From positions 21,771 to 85,770 of the forward strand of contig PXRM01000020.1 in assembly GCA_003020985.1 (NCBI GenBank): a stretch of DNA of 64,000 nt. Direction: 5' to 3'. Source of the DNA: Halobacteriales archaeon QS_4_70_19. GTDB lineage: Archaea; Halobacteriota; Halobacteria; Halobacteriales; Haloarculaceae. This document shows, in pieces, positions 43,404-51,990 of this stretch. A model generated the notes under the pieces. It searched no databases. It was not told the origin of the DNA and saw only the letters and a list, made by a program, of their open reading frames with translations. The stretch's first letter is position 1, and each line of letters starts with the position of its first letter. The position numbers and the translations under genes are program-made.

Positions 43404-44408
43404 GTGAGTGACCGACTGCGGAGCGTCGGCCGTGTTCTCGTCGCCGTCGGTGTCGCGGTCGTGAGCGCTCTCGCCGGCTACGTACTGTTCGTCCGGTTCC
43501 CCGGGTCACTCGCAGAGCTACTGGGTGTACTGCTGGTGCTGGCGACGGCCGTGACGGGCCTCCGGTTCGGCGGTCGCATCGCCGGGTCGCTGTTCCCGAC
43601 GTACAACGTCGCCGAGGTGGCCGTCGAGGGGCCGATCACCCGCGACGGCGGGAGCAGCCCGGTCCCCTCCGGACCCACCTCCCCGGGGGCCGACGACGTC
43701 GTGGAGCAAATCGAGCGCGCTGACGACGCCGCCGCCGTCGACGCGCTGCTGGTCAGGCTCAACACGCCCGGCGGCAGCGTCGTCCCGAGCGACGACATCC
43801 GGCTCGCGGCCGAGCGTTTCGACGGCCCGACGGTCGCCTACGCCACGGACACCTGCGCGAGCGGCGGCTACTGGATCGCGTCGGGCTGTGACGAGCTGTG
43901 GGCCCGCGAGGGCTCCATTGTCGGTTCGATCGGTGTCCGGAGTCCCCGCTTCACCGCCACGGGGCTGCTGGAGAAGCTCGGTGTCGAGTACGAGCAGTTC
44001 GTCGCCGGCGACTACAAGGAGGCCGGCTCCCCGTTCACCGACGTCGACGAGGACCAGCGGGCCTACCTGCAGGGCATCACCGACGGGCTCTACGAGACGT
44101 TCGTCGAGACGGTCGCCGAGGGTCGCGACCTCGATCCGGCGTTCGTCCGGGAGACGGAGGCCCGCGTCTACCTCGGTGCGGAGGCCCACGACCTCGGGCT
44201 GGTCGACGACCTCGGCACCCGCGAGGACGTAGAGGACCGGCTGGCGTCGCTGCTGGACACGGAACCGGTGGTGCGGACCTTCGAGCCGCGGCAGGGGCTC
44301 GGCGCCCGGTTCCGGGGTGGTGCGAGCGGTACCGCCTACGCGCTCGGCCGCGGCCTCGCGGATGCGGTCACCCCCGACGAGGAGGTCGAACTCCGCGCCG
44401 AGCGCTGA
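43404..44408 (+). CDS. S49-family signal peptide peptidase (SppA-like)
   Basis: Membrane-anchored serine protease of 334 residues. Two hydrophobic segments (VGRVLVAVGVAVVSALAGYV; LAELLGVLLVLATAVTGLRF) precede the S49 domain: LVRLNTPGGSVVPSDDIRL, the nucleophile serine in DTCASGGYWIASGCDEL, and the dyad lysine in FVAGDYKEAGSPFTDVDED. It should degrade released signal peptides or membrane-associated peptides. The GTG start is in the right position for the first helix. Confidence 0.9.
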   Translation: MSDRLRSVGRVLVAVGVAVVSALAGYVLFVRFPGSLAELLGVLLVLATAVTGLRFGGRIAGSLFPTYNVAEVAVEGPITRDGGSSPVPSGPTSPGADDVVEQIERADDAAAVDALLVRLNTPGGSVVPSDDIRLAAERFDGPTVAYATDTCASGGYWIASGCDELWAREGSIVGSIGVRSPRFTATGLLEKLGVEYEQFVAGDYKEAGSPFTDVDEDQRAYLQGITDGLYETFVETVAEGRDLDPAFVRETEARVYLGAEAHDLGLVDDLGTREDVEDRLASLLDTEPVVRTFEPRQGLGARFRGGASGTAYALGRGLADAVTPDEEVELRAER

Positions 44409-44469
44409 CGCGCGCGGCGGCCTCCTCGCAGCCTGAACCCTTTTGTTCAGTGCCCACTACCTCCCGTGC

Positions 44470-45597
44470 GTGACCACGCTCGTCGTCTGTGTGGACCGTG
44501 GGGGGGGCCTCGCCGACGGTGAGCCGGTCGTGGGGCGCGACGCCATCGAGGCGCTGGTGATGCAGGTCGGCGTCGCGGACCCCGAAACCTCGCGCGTCAA
44601 CAGCTTCCTTGAGACCCTCCGCGTCGCCGACGACGTAGAGGTGGACGGCGAGGAGGCCGTCGTCGCGGTCGTCTCCGGCGGCGGCGACGGCGTCGACGCC
44701 GACCGCGCGGTCGCCCGCCAGACCGACCAGCTCGTCGCGGAGTACGACCCCGACTCCGCGGTCGTCGTCACGGACAGCGCGGAGGACGAGCGCCTGGTCC
44801 CCATCGTCGAGAGCCGCATCCGCGTGGACGCGGTCGATCGCGTCGTCGTCCGCCAGAGCCACGACATCGAGTCCACCTACTACGTGCTCAAGCAGTTCCT
44901 CGCCGACGAGGAGCTGCGCGCGACCGTGCTGGTCCCCATCGGGGCTGCCCTGCTCGCGTTCCCGGTCCTCCTGTTGCTCGCGGACTCACTCACCGTCGCG
45001 GTGTCGGCCATCGCCGCGGTCATCGGCGTCTTCCTCCTCTACAAGGGGCTGGGCGTCGACGACTGGCTGGCCGCCCTCCCCGGCGCCGTCCGGGACGCGT
45101 TCTACTCCGGCCAGGTGTCGCTGGTGACGTACGTCGTGGGCGCCGGACTCGCCACGGTCGGCCTCTTCGCGGGGGCCATCGACGTCTCGAACACGACCGC
45201 CAGCCCGGTCATCCTCGGGATGCGGTTCGTCTTCGTGGCGGTCCCCTGGCTCGCGCTGGCCGCGCTCACCGCCTCCACCGGCCGCCTCACCGACGAGTTC
45301 CTCGCCGAGGACCACGTGACGAACGCCTTCCTCAACCTCCCGTTCGGGGTGGTCGCGGTGGGCCTCGTCGTCCGGGGGTTCTCCGCGTACTTCCTCGAAC
45401 GGGCCGGCGAGATCGCGCCCCTGACCATCCCGGCCACGTCTCTCGGCCCCGTCAGTATCGTGGGGTTCGGCGTCAGTGTCTGGACCCGGCTGGCCGTCTA
45501 CGTCCTCCTGGGGATCGCCATCAGCCTCGGCGGGGTCCGGTTCAGCGCCTACGTCACCGCCGACGAGGGCGTCGACGAGGAGCTCCCCGAATCGTGA
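44470..45597 (+). CDS. DUF373 family membrane protein
   Basis: Archaeal protein of 375 residues. An N-terminal cytoplasmic domain (TTLVVCVDRGGGLADGEPVV through VRQSHDIESTYYVLKQFLAD) precedes a C-terminal region of at least six transmembrane helices (from ATVLVPIGAALLAFPVLLLL to VYVLLGIAISLGGVRFSAYV). Function unknown. I prefer the GTG at 44470 (VTTLVVCVDRG), which gives the family's N-terminus; an upstream in-frame start would add nine odd residues. Confidence 0.85.
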   Translation: MTTLVVCVDRGGGLADGEPVVGRDAIEALVMQVGVADPETSRVNSFLETLRVADDVEVDGEEAVVAVVSGGGDGVDADRAVARQTDQLVAEYDPDSAVVVTDSAEDERLVPIVESRIRVDAVDRVVVRQSHDIESTYYVLKQFLADEELRATVLVPIGAALLAFPVLLLLADSLTVAVSAIAAVIGVFLLYKGLGVDDWLAALPGAVRDAFYSGQVSLVTYVVGAGLATVGLFAGAIDVSNTTASPVILGMRFVFVAVPWLALAALTASTGRLTDEFLAEDHVTNAFLNLPFGVVAVGLVVRGFSAYFLERAGEIAPLTIPATSLGPVSIVGFGVSVWTRLAVYVLLGIAISLGGVRFSAYVTADEGVDEELPES

Positions 45598-45675
45598 GGT
45601 GAGGCGGGACGACCGCGGCCGTCGCCGACCGCGACGGAACGGTGTCGCTAAACCCCCTGGCCGGCTACCCGTGGT

Positions 45676-46431
45676 ATGACCGACGCGGCCGAGACAGTCG
45701 AGGCCGACTCCCTGCCCCGTGACGCGCCCTGGGTGAGCCTCTTCTCGGGCGGCAAGGACTCCGCGTGGGCGCTCCACCGGGCGCTGGAGGCCGACCTCCC
45801 CGTCGAGCGGCTGGTGACCGTCCACCCGGAGGGCGACTCCTACATGTACCACACTCCGGCCACGGACCTGACCGCGCTAGCCGCCGAGAGCATCGGGATC
45901 GACCTCGTCGACGTCCATCCCGGCGACCTCGCGGCCGAGACGGCGACGGATTCGGGCGCGCAGGGCGACCGGGAACTGGAACCCCTGGAGCGGGCATTGG
46001 CGGACCTCCGCGAGTCGCTCGGGGGCCTCGGTGGCGTCACGGCCGGGGCCGTCGAGAGCGAGTACCAGACCTCGCGCATCCGGGCGATGGCCGACCGCCT
46101 CGGCTGTGCGGTGTACGCGCCGCTCTGGCAGGCCGACCCCCTGGAACTGGCCGAGGCGATGCTCGTCGCCGGCTTCCGGATTCGCATCGTGCAGGTCGCC
46201 GCTGCCGGCCTCGACGAGTCGTGGCTCGGTCGCCCGCTCGACCGCGAGGCGCTGTCCGACCTCGAACGGCTCAACGAGGAGTACGGCGTCCACGTGCTGG
46301 GCGAGGGTGGCGAGTTCGAGACGTTCGTCGTCGACGGACCCCACATGGACCGCCGCATCGACCTCGCGTTCGAACGAGTCTGGGAGGGGACGCGCGGTCA
46401 CATCCGGGTGACGGACGCGTCGCTGGTCTGA
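45676..46431 (+). CDS. dph6: Diphthine-ammonia ligase Dph6 (PP-loop ATPase)
   Basis: A 251-residue protein of the PP-loop ATP pyrophosphatase fold with VSLFSGGKDSAWALHRALEA, then HTPATDLTALAAESIGIDLV, GAVESEYQTSRIRAMADRLG and the C-terminal VHVLGEGGEFETFVVDGPH. Family members use ATP and ammonia to amidate diphthine on elongation factor 2, the last step in diphthamide formation. The length suits archaeal Dph6. Confidence 0.88.
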   Translation: MTDAAETVEADSLPRDAPWVSLFSGGKDSAWALHRALEADLPVERLVTVHPEGDSYMYHTPATDLTALAAESIGIDLVDVHPGDLAAETATDSGAQGDRELEPLERALADLRESLGGLGGVTAGAVESEYQTSRIRAMADRLGCAVYAPLWQADPLELAEAMLVAGFRIRIVQVAAAGLDESWLGRPLDREALSDLERLNEEYGVHVLGEGGEFETFVVDGPHMDRRIDLAFERVWEGTRGHIRVTDASLV

Positions 46432-46467
46432 CGGGGAGCAGTCAGCCGAACCGACCCGGGGGATGGC

Positions 46468-47436
46468 TCAGTCGGACCCGTTGGTCAGTTGGGTGTGCGC
46501 ACCGACCAGCGCGCCCGCGAGGTCGATGTCCTCGACGCGGGTGCCCTCGTCGATGATGGAGTCGTGGATCTCGCAGTCCTCGATGTGGGCCTCCGGAAAG
46601 ACGAGCGAGCGCTCCAGCGTCGCGTCCTCGACGTGCGCGCCGGACATGACGTGGACGCTCTCGCCGATCTCCGAGTCGACGACCGACGCGTCGTCGGCGA
46701 CGATGCTGTCCCCGTCCAGGTACCAGGCGACCGTCTCAAGGTAGGACTCCGGAGTCCCGATGTCGAACCAGGCGCCGTCGAAGACGAACGCGTGGACGTT
46801 CGTCCGCTCCTGGAGCCACTGGAGGTACCAGCCCGGCTCGTCCGGGTTGTTGCCGCCCTCGAGGTACTCGTCGAACCGGAGCTGCTCCCGGGGGAACGCG
46901 TAGCAGGCGATGGAGACGAGCGTGCTGTTGGGCTCGTCGGGCTTCTCCTGGAAGTCGACGACGCGGTCGCCGTCGAGTTCGACCAGGCCGTAGGATTTGG
47001 CCTTCTCGCGCGACCCGACGTCGTAGGCCGCCAGCGAGGGAGCCGCCTGCCGCTCGAAGAAGTCGACGAACTCGCTCAGGTCGAAGTCGACGAGGTTGTC
47101 CCCGGCGACGACGAGCAGATCGTCGTCGATGCCTTCGCGGTCGACAAGCTGCCCGAGCGCACCGACGACGCCGAACTTCTCGTCCTCCTCGGTGGTGTCC
47201 TCGACGGAGATAACCGGCTTCTCGAAGTCGCTGTCGGCGAGGTAGTCGTGGAACTCGCCGGCGAACCGTTCGTTCGTGGAGACGTAGACGTCCTCGATGC
47301 GGTCGTCGCGCTCCAGCTCGTGGAAGATGCGGTCGACGACGGTCGTCTCGCCGACGGGGAGGAACATCTTCGGTCGATGCCTCGTGATGGGCCACAGTCG
47401 CGTCGCGTACCCACCAGCAAGGACGACAGCGTGCAT
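46468..47436 (-). CDS. Sugar-1-phosphate nucleotidyltransferase
   Basis: Protein of 322 residues. The N-terminal nucleotidyl-transfer motif is MHAVVLAGGYATRLWPITRH, followed by RPKMFLPVGETTVVDRIF, GDNLVDFDLSEFVDFFERQA and DFQEKPDEPNSTLVS. The C-terminal part (about 235-322) is a left-handed beta-helix-like repeat (VDSEIGESVHVMSGAHVEDA). It should form a nucleotide sugar (UDP- or dTDP-) for glycosylation or surface polymers. The ATG at 47436 gives the classical N-terminus. Confidence 0.9.
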   Translation of the reverse strand: MHAVVLAGGYATRLWPITRHRPKMFLPVGETTVVDRIFHELERDDRIEDVYVSTNERFAGEFHDYLADSDFEKPVISVEDTTEEDEKFGVVGALGQLVDREGIDDDLLVVAGDNLVDFDLSEFVDFFERQAAPSLAAYDVGSREKAKSYGLVELDGDRVVDFQEKPDEPNSTLVSIACYAFPREQLRFDEYLEGGNNPDEPGWYLQWLQERTNVHAFVFDGAWFDIGTPESYLETVAWYLDGDSIVADDASVVDSEIGESVHVMSGAHVEDATLERSLVFPEAHIEDCEIHDSIIDEGTRVEDIDLAGALVGAHTQLTNGSD

Positions 47437-47572
47437 ACCGAGCACCGTCGGTACCCCCGTCAAAGTCACTTTCCCTTCCTCCCGCAGGTTTCCGGTGAGA
47501 GCGGACGTACGGGGTCCGAACGGGGGGCGTCGGGGAGAAGGGATTTGCCGTCCGCCTCCCTACCCGGGCGGT

Positions 47573-47866
47573 ATGCAGGGTGTCGACGAGCCGACGACCC
47601 GCCAGCGCATCGCCGACCGGCTCCGTACGGGGGCGCTCCAGGCGGGAGCCATCGCGAACGAGTTCGATATCACGACGGAGCAGGCCCTCTCGCACGTCCG
47701 GCATATCGCCCGCTCGCTGGACGCTGCCGACGAGGAGCTGCTGGTGGCCCCGCCGGAGTGCCGCGACTGTGGGTTCTCGGCGTTCGACGACCCCGCCAAC
47801 CGCCCCTCCCGATGTCCCGAGTGTCGCTCGGAGGCCATCGAGGAGCCCGCGTTCCGGATCGAGTAG
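47573..47866 (+). CDS. HTH and zinc-ribbon transcription regulator
   Basis: A 97-residue protein: N-terminal helix-turn-helix (RQRIADRLRTGALQAGAIAN, EFDITTEQALSHVRHIARSL), then a zinc ribbon with ECRDCGFSAFDDPANRPSRC and PECRSEAIEEP (two CxxC knuckles). Such HTH-plus-ribbon proteins are common single-domain regulators in haloarchaea. Targets unknown. Confidence 0.82.
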   Translation: MQGVDEPTTRQRIADRLRTGALQAGAIANEFDITTEQALSHVRHIARSLDAADEELLVAPPECRDCGFSAFDDPANRPSRCPECRSEAIEEPAFRIE

Positions 47867-47895
47867 GGGGCGCCCGATCGTCGGCCGGCCGGTCG

Positions 47896-48396
47896 TCAGG
47901 AGCCCGTGAAGTCGATGCGGCCGCCGGGCGACCCGGTCGAGAGGTCCCGCTCCCCGTCCGGGCCGACGGACTCGAACTCGTATCGGTCGTCGGTGAGGTA
48001 GACCCCGCCGGCGTGGACCGTCACCTCGACCTCGTCGAGCACGGCCCCCTCGCAGGGCCCGTACGTGCAGACGCCGTCGTCCAGTCGGAAGGTCGCCGCG
48101 TGTTTCGTGCACCACAGCTCCCCGTCCCGGACGCGCGCGCCGCTGCCCTTGTCCAGGCGCACGTCGGTCCAGTGCTGGCAGTAGTTCTTCCAGCAGGCGA
48201 TTCCCGCGCCGGCCGCCGGCGGACCGTCGTCGCTGCCGCCGCCGTCCGTCTCGACCCTGCTCGCCGGCTCGTCGCCGCCGAACCGGACGAGGAGTGCCTC
48301 GCCCGTATCGAACCCGTCCCGGTAGGTGAACAGGAAGCTCCCCTCCGCGGGAACGTCCTCGACGTCGCAGATGCGACGGTCCTCGCTGACCTCCAT
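47896..48396 (-). CDS. Rieske [2Fe-2S] protein
   Basis: A 166-residue protein with one Rieske domain: the cluster ligands Cys-x-His in NYCQHWTDVRLDKG and Cys-x2-His in GELWCTKHAATFRLDDG, followed by CTYGPCEGAVLDEVEV. It has no membrane anchor, so it is more like a ferredoxin-type Rieske or a dioxygenase-partner protein than a respiratory subunit. The ATG at 48396 is preferred; upstream frames are shadows. Confidence 0.85.
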   Translation of the reverse strand: MEVSEDRRICDVEDVPAEGSFLFTYRDGFDTGEALLVRFGGDEPASRVETDGGGSDDGPPAAGAGIACWKNYCQHWTDVRLDKGSGARVRDGELWCTKHAATFRLDDGVCTYGPCEGAVLDEVEVTVHAGGVYLTDDRYEFESVGPDGERDLSTGSPGGRIDFTGS

Positions 48397-48531
48397 CGTG
48401 TCCGGTCGTTGACGACGGCGCGGTTCAACGTTTCCGATGACGGAACGGGGACGGCCGGCCCGGTGCCCGACCGACCGTCGTGGCGAACGGCTGCTCTCCG
48501 GATCGCTACTCCGCACCACCGGGAGCTACTA

Positions 48532-48741
48532 GTGGGCCCCCGACGCCGAGCTGGCGTCTCAACCCGTCCCACTGTCGCGCTGGTCCTGGCCCGTCTCGTC
48601 TTCCTCTCGGGGTGTTCGCTACTCGGCGGGCCCGCGGACACGCCGACGGACGCCGGCACGCCGACGCCGACGGACACCGAACGAGTATCACGGATAACAC
48701 AGATGTTCGACACGTTCGTCGTAGAGGCGCCGCAGAAGTGA
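48532..48741 (+). CDS. Possible short lipoprotein or lipoprotein remnant
   Basis: A 69-codon frame from a GTG at 48532: a basic N-terminus (GPRRRAG), a hydrophobic stretch (PTVALVLARLVFLSGCSLLG) ending in a lipobox-like L-S-G-C, then a Thr/Pro/Asp linker typical of haloarchaeal lipoproteins, and an abrupt end within the antisense 3' end of the class IV aminotransferase gene. It may be a truncated lipoprotein gene rather than a real one; the start codon is weakly supported. Confidence 0.35.
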   Translation: MGPRRRAGVSTRPTVALVLARLVFLSGCSLLGGPADTPTDAGTPTPTDTERVSRITQMFDTFVVEAPQK

Positions 48742-49599
48742 GGTGATCGGCCCGTTTCCGACTTCGATACCGTCGACGGACGCGATCGGGCGCAGCCCCC
48801 AGGTCCGGTTCGTGAGGAACGCCTCGTCGGCGTTGCGGACGGCGTCGAGGTCGTAGCGGCCGCGCTCGACGGGGAACGTCTCGTCCGCGGCCAGTTCGAG
48901 GACGACCTCGCGCGTGATACCGGGCAGCAGGTCACCCGCGGCCGGCGTCTTCAGCGTCCCGTCGTCGACGAAGAACAGGTTGCTCGTGGCCCCCTCCGCG
49001 ACGTGGCCATCGAGGTCACGCATGAGCGCCTCGTCCGGTGCGTACTCGTCGCTCGCTGCCCGCCGGAGTTCCAGCCGCGCCAGAATCCCGTTGAGGTAGT
49101 TGTGGGTCTTCGCGTCCGCGGGGAGCGCCACGTCGGGCATCCGCCGGGTCTTCACCGTCTGGACGATGGCGGGCTCGTCCCAGGCCCGTTCGCCGCCCTC
49201 GTCCGGGAGGCCGCCCCGGGGGAGGGGTCGGGTCACGACCACGACCGTCGGGTCGAGGTCGGACTCCACCGGCGGGGTGAGCTTACCCGCTGTCGGTCCC
49301 CGCGAGACCGAGACGCGGACGTACGCGTCCGCGAGCCCGTTCTCGTCGAGCGTCTCGGCCACCCGGACCGCGAGGTCGTCGGGGACGGCCGCGGCCATCC
49401 CGAGCGTCTCGCAGGTGCGTTCCAGCCGCCGGTAGTGGCGGTCCCAGTCGAGGATCTCGCCGCCGTAGGCCCGCATCGTCTCGAACGCCGCGTCGCCGTA
49501 GCGGAACCCGCGGTCCTCCACACTCACGCGGGCCGACCCGCGGGGAACCAGTCGCCCGTTCACGTGGTAGACGCGGTCGCCGCCGCCCGTGTCCGTCAT
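48688..49599 (-). CDS. Class IV aminotransferase (PabC-like or branched-chain)
   Basis: Fold-type IV PLP enzyme of 303 residues. It has VSVEDRGFRYGDAAFETMRA, the catalytic lysine in ADAKTHNYLNGILARLELRR, and EGATSNLFFVDDGTLKTPAA with DLLPGITREVVLELAAD. It could be 4-amino-4-deoxychorismate lyase (PabC) or a branched-chain amino acid aminotransferase; the sequence does not decide. The ATG at 49599 begins MTDTGGGDRVYHVNGRLVPR. Convergent overlap with a short lipoprotein-like frame at its 3' end. Confidence 0.88.
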   Translation of the reverse strand: MTDTGGGDRVYHVNGRLVPRGSARVSVEDRGFRYGDAAFETMRAYGGEILDWDRHYRRLERTCETLGMAAAVPDDLAVRVAETLDENGLADAYVRVSVSRGPTAGKLTPPVESDLDPTVVVVTRPLPRGGLPDEGGERAWDEPAIVQTVKTRRMPDVALPADAKTHNYLNGILARLELRRAASDEYAPDEALMRDLDGHVAEGATSNLFFVDDGTLKTPAAGDLLPGITREVVLELAADETFPVERGRYDLDAVRNADEAFLTNRTWGLRPIASVDGIEVGNGPITSLLRRLYDERVEHLCYP

Positions 49600-49750
49600 C
49601 GTCGGGGACGAGGAGCGGGGGACGCTTCGCTCTTGTCGTGTCCGGCGACGCCCGCAAGCCCCGGCCCCGCCGCCAGTACCGGCCGACGGTCGGGCCGGTG
49701 ACGTGCGCGCCACGCCAACACTCATGTCCCGCCCGCCCCTTCCGGTTCGC

Positions 49751-50347
49751 ATGGATATCGAGCTCCGGTTCTTCGCGACGTTCCGACAGGCGGTGGGGTC
49801 GAAGACCATCGACCGCGAGTTCGAGGACGGCGCCGACGTCGGGACGGTCCTCCGGGCGCTCGAGGCCGAGTTCGACGGGCTCGAGGGGCAGATTCTCGAC
49901 GACCAGGGGGAGCTGCGACCACAGCTCTCCGTACTGAAGAACGGCCGCGAGGTCGTCCACATGGACGGGCTGGCGACGCCGCTGGAGAGCGGCGACACCG
50001 TCTCGGTCTTCCCGCCGGTGGCCGGCGGCGAGGGGGACGCGGGTGTGACGGACGACCAGGGGGCCCCGGAGGCAGCCGACGACGAGGGCACCGTCACCCG
50101 GGGGAAGGCCTTCCGGGGCATCTCCGAGCGGCTGGCTCGCGAGTACCTCGTCACCCTCGGCGGGGAGACGGTCGGCGAGCACGTCGTCGAGGGGCCGGAC
50201 TGGCGGGTCGAGACCAGCGCGGAGAAGGTGCAGGTCGCGGGGTCGATGCGGTTGACGGAGGTGACGGTCGTGTTCACGGGGCCTCCGGAGACGCTAGATC
50301 CGCTCATGGAGAAGTTCGGCCGGAAGGCGATGCGCGCCGGCGGCTGA
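49751..50347 (+). CDS. Ubiquitin-like (MoaD/SAMP) protein fused to a C-terminal domain, two terminal-type GG motifs
   Basis: Protein of 198 residues. The N-terminal 92 residues are a beta-grasp MoaD/SAMP domain (MDIELRFFATFRQAVGSKTI, then SGDTVSVFPPVAGG with a diglycine). A linker leads to a second domain (FRGISERLAREYLVTLGGET, LTEVTVVFTGPPETLDPLME), and the protein ends KAMRAGG, a second diglycine exactly at the C-terminus. MoaD/SAMP proteins act as sulfur carriers or ubiquitin-like modifiers through a C-terminal GG; here the internal one would need cleavage, while the terminal one is free. The ATG at 49751 is chosen to match the domain start. Confidence 0.85.
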   Translation: MDIELRFFATFRQAVGSKTIDREFEDGADVGTVLRALEAEFDGLEGQILDDQGELRPQLSVLKNGREVVHMDGLATPLESGDTVSVFPPVAGGEGDAGVTDDQGAPEAADDEGTVTRGKAFRGISERLAREYLVTLGGETVGEHVVEGPDWRVETSAEKVQVAGSMRLTEVTVVFTGPPETLDPLMEKFGRKAMRAGG

Positions 50348-50349
50348 CG

Positions 50350-50712
50350 ATGGCCGGGGACGGCGACCCGATGGACGGGCAGGTCCTGCTTCTGACGGCC
50401 GCGAAGGCGAGCGTCAGCCCCCAGCGACTCCCCGACATCGTCGACCTGACGCAGGCCCACCTCGCCGACCGCCTCGACGAGTACCGCCGGGAGTACGAGG
50501 TCGCGTTCGACCAGCCCGACCGGGTCGGCTTCTTCGTCGACGACGGCCACTGGGAGACCCTCGGCCACCGGCTCGGGTTCGACGAGCAGGAAGCCGACGC
50601 CCTCCGCCGTATCCACGCGGCGCAGCTCCGCCGCATCGGCAAGGAGCTGGGACGGATGGAGGAGTTCGAGACGGCGCTCGACATCCGGGATGCCCTGGTG
50701 ATCGGCCGCTGA
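50350..50712 (+). CDS. Hypothetical haloarchaeal protein next to the ubiquitin-like gene
   Basis: A 120-residue helical protein, starting 2 nt after the previous stop, with VLLLTAAKASVSPQRLPDIV, DQPDRVGFFVDDGHWETLGH and RRIGKELGRMEEFETALDIR. No motif is recognised. Its tight spacing after the ubiquitin-like gene suggests a common transcript and perhaps a joint function. A start at 50371 (MDGQVLLL) is also plausible. Confidence 0.7.
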   Translation: MAGDGDPMDGQVLLLTAAKASVSPQRLPDIVDLTQAHLADRLDEYRREYEVAFDQPDRVGFFVDDGHWETLGHRLGFDEQEADALRRIHAAQLRRIGKELGRMEEFETALDIRDALVIGR

Positions 50713-50916
50713 CCGACCCGCCGGGAGCCATCCTGCCGGGGCCACGGGCTCGCCTCGGCCGCCGTTCCGTCTGTCTGACACGTCCGGCCGTCCCGTCGGC
50801 GTCGGCGACGCTGCCCGCGACCAGTTCCCACGGTAACGGCTCCATGCTACGGGGACCCACGCCGTCCGGTGGTCGACCCGCGGGCTTTTTGCCCCTCCGA
50901 GGCGGAACGGGAGCGT

Positions 50917-51942
50917 ATGGATATCTCGGTCGTCGTCCCGACCCTGAACGGGCGGGACCGCCTGGCGACCTGTCTCGACGCGCTCGCGGAGCGAGCACCG
51001 GGCGTCGAGACCGTCGTCGCCAACGGCCCATCGGCGGACGGGACCAGCGGGATGGTCCGCGACCGGGAGGACGTGGACGTGCTCGTCGAACTCGACGAGC
51101 GGAACGTGAACGTGGCCCGCAACGCCGGCGCGGCCCGCGCGAGCGGCGACGTCGTCGCCTTCCTCGGTGACGAACTCGTCGTGGCCGAGGAGTGGCTGGC
51201 CGCTCTCCGGAACCGGGTGCCCGACGCGGACGGGCCGGACGGTACCGCCGGGGCGCGGGTGGCCCCCGACGGAGGAGGGTCCGGGACGGGAGAGGAGGGA
51301 GACGACGTGGAGGCGAACACCCCTGACGGACCCGTGGGCGCTTTCTCCGGGCCGACGAACCGCCGGCTGCGTGCCGGTCTGGCGACCGAGGAGGTGGAGA
51401 CCCGCCGCATCGGTGGCCGGTCGGTCACCTACGTCAACCCCCGGAACGTCGCGTTCACGCAGGCGGCGCTGAACGAGATCGACGGGTTCGACGAGTACCT
51501 CGAGGTGGGCGGCGCCCGCGACGCGGCCCACCGGCTGGCCGCGACCGGCTTCGAGGTCGCCTGGCGGCCGTCGATGGCCGTCAGGTTCGACCCCAATACC
51601 GGGCCCGAGGCGCGCGCCGACGGCGGCGAGGAGTCGGACTGGCGCTGGCGCTACCGGTCGCTCGCCTACCGGCTGGTGAAGAACTACGGCCCCCGGCCGA
51701 CCGTCGGCTACCGCATCGCCCGCCACGCCATCGATGACGCGTGGACGGCCCTCCGCAGGGTCGCCAGCGGCGAGGGGCGGCCGTCCACCTGGCTCGGCAA
51801 CGGTCGGGACGTGGTCCTCGGCACGGGACGCGGGTCCGTCGACGGGGTCCGGGCCCGCTACCGTGACCGCGACCCCCGCCGAAACCCGAACGGGCTCTCC
51901 TCGCGGACGGACCGCGCGGTCACCGTTTTCGACCGGCGGTAG
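50917..51942 (+). CDS. Family 2 glycosyltransferase
   Basis: GT2-type glycosyltransferase of 341 residues. The GT-A fold starts ISVVVPTLNGRDRLATCLDA, with ETVVANGPSADGTSGMVRDR and VAFLGDELVVAEEWLAALR in the DxD-like position. The remainder (VNPRNVAFTQAALNEIDGFD, then WRWRYRSLAYRLVKNYGPRP) resembles polysaccharide or N-glycan glycosyltransferases. No transmembrane segment is clear. The ATG at 50917 is chosen since MDISVVVPTLN is the family start. The longer frame upstream adds 16 unlikely residues. Confidence 0.88.
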   Translation: MDISVVVPTLNGRDRLATCLDALAERAPGVETVVANGPSADGTSGMVRDREDVDVLVELDERNVNVARNAGAARASGDVVAFLGDELVVAEEWLAALRNRVPDADGPDGTAGARVAPDGGGSGTGEEGDDVEANTPDGPVGAFSGPTNRRLRAGLATEEVETRRIGGRSVTYVNPRNVAFTQAALNEIDGFDEYLEVGGARDAAHRLAATGFEVAWRPSMAVRFDPNTGPEARADGGEESDWRWRYRSLAYRLVKNYGPRPTVGYRIARHAIDDAWTALRRVASGEGRPSTWLGNGRDVVLGTGRGSVDGVRARYRDRDPRRNPNGLSSRTDRAVTVFDRR

Positions 51943-51990
51943 TTCCGACGCGGCGGGTGTCTGTCCGTCGAGAGTGCCCAGGGAGGCTGG

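Noticed and set aside
46489-48741. A 750-residue plus-strand frame over the nucleotidyltransferase and Rieske genes
   Set aside because: It is a GC-rich antisense shadow; only its last 69 codons have a lipoprotein-like character, listed separately with low confidence.
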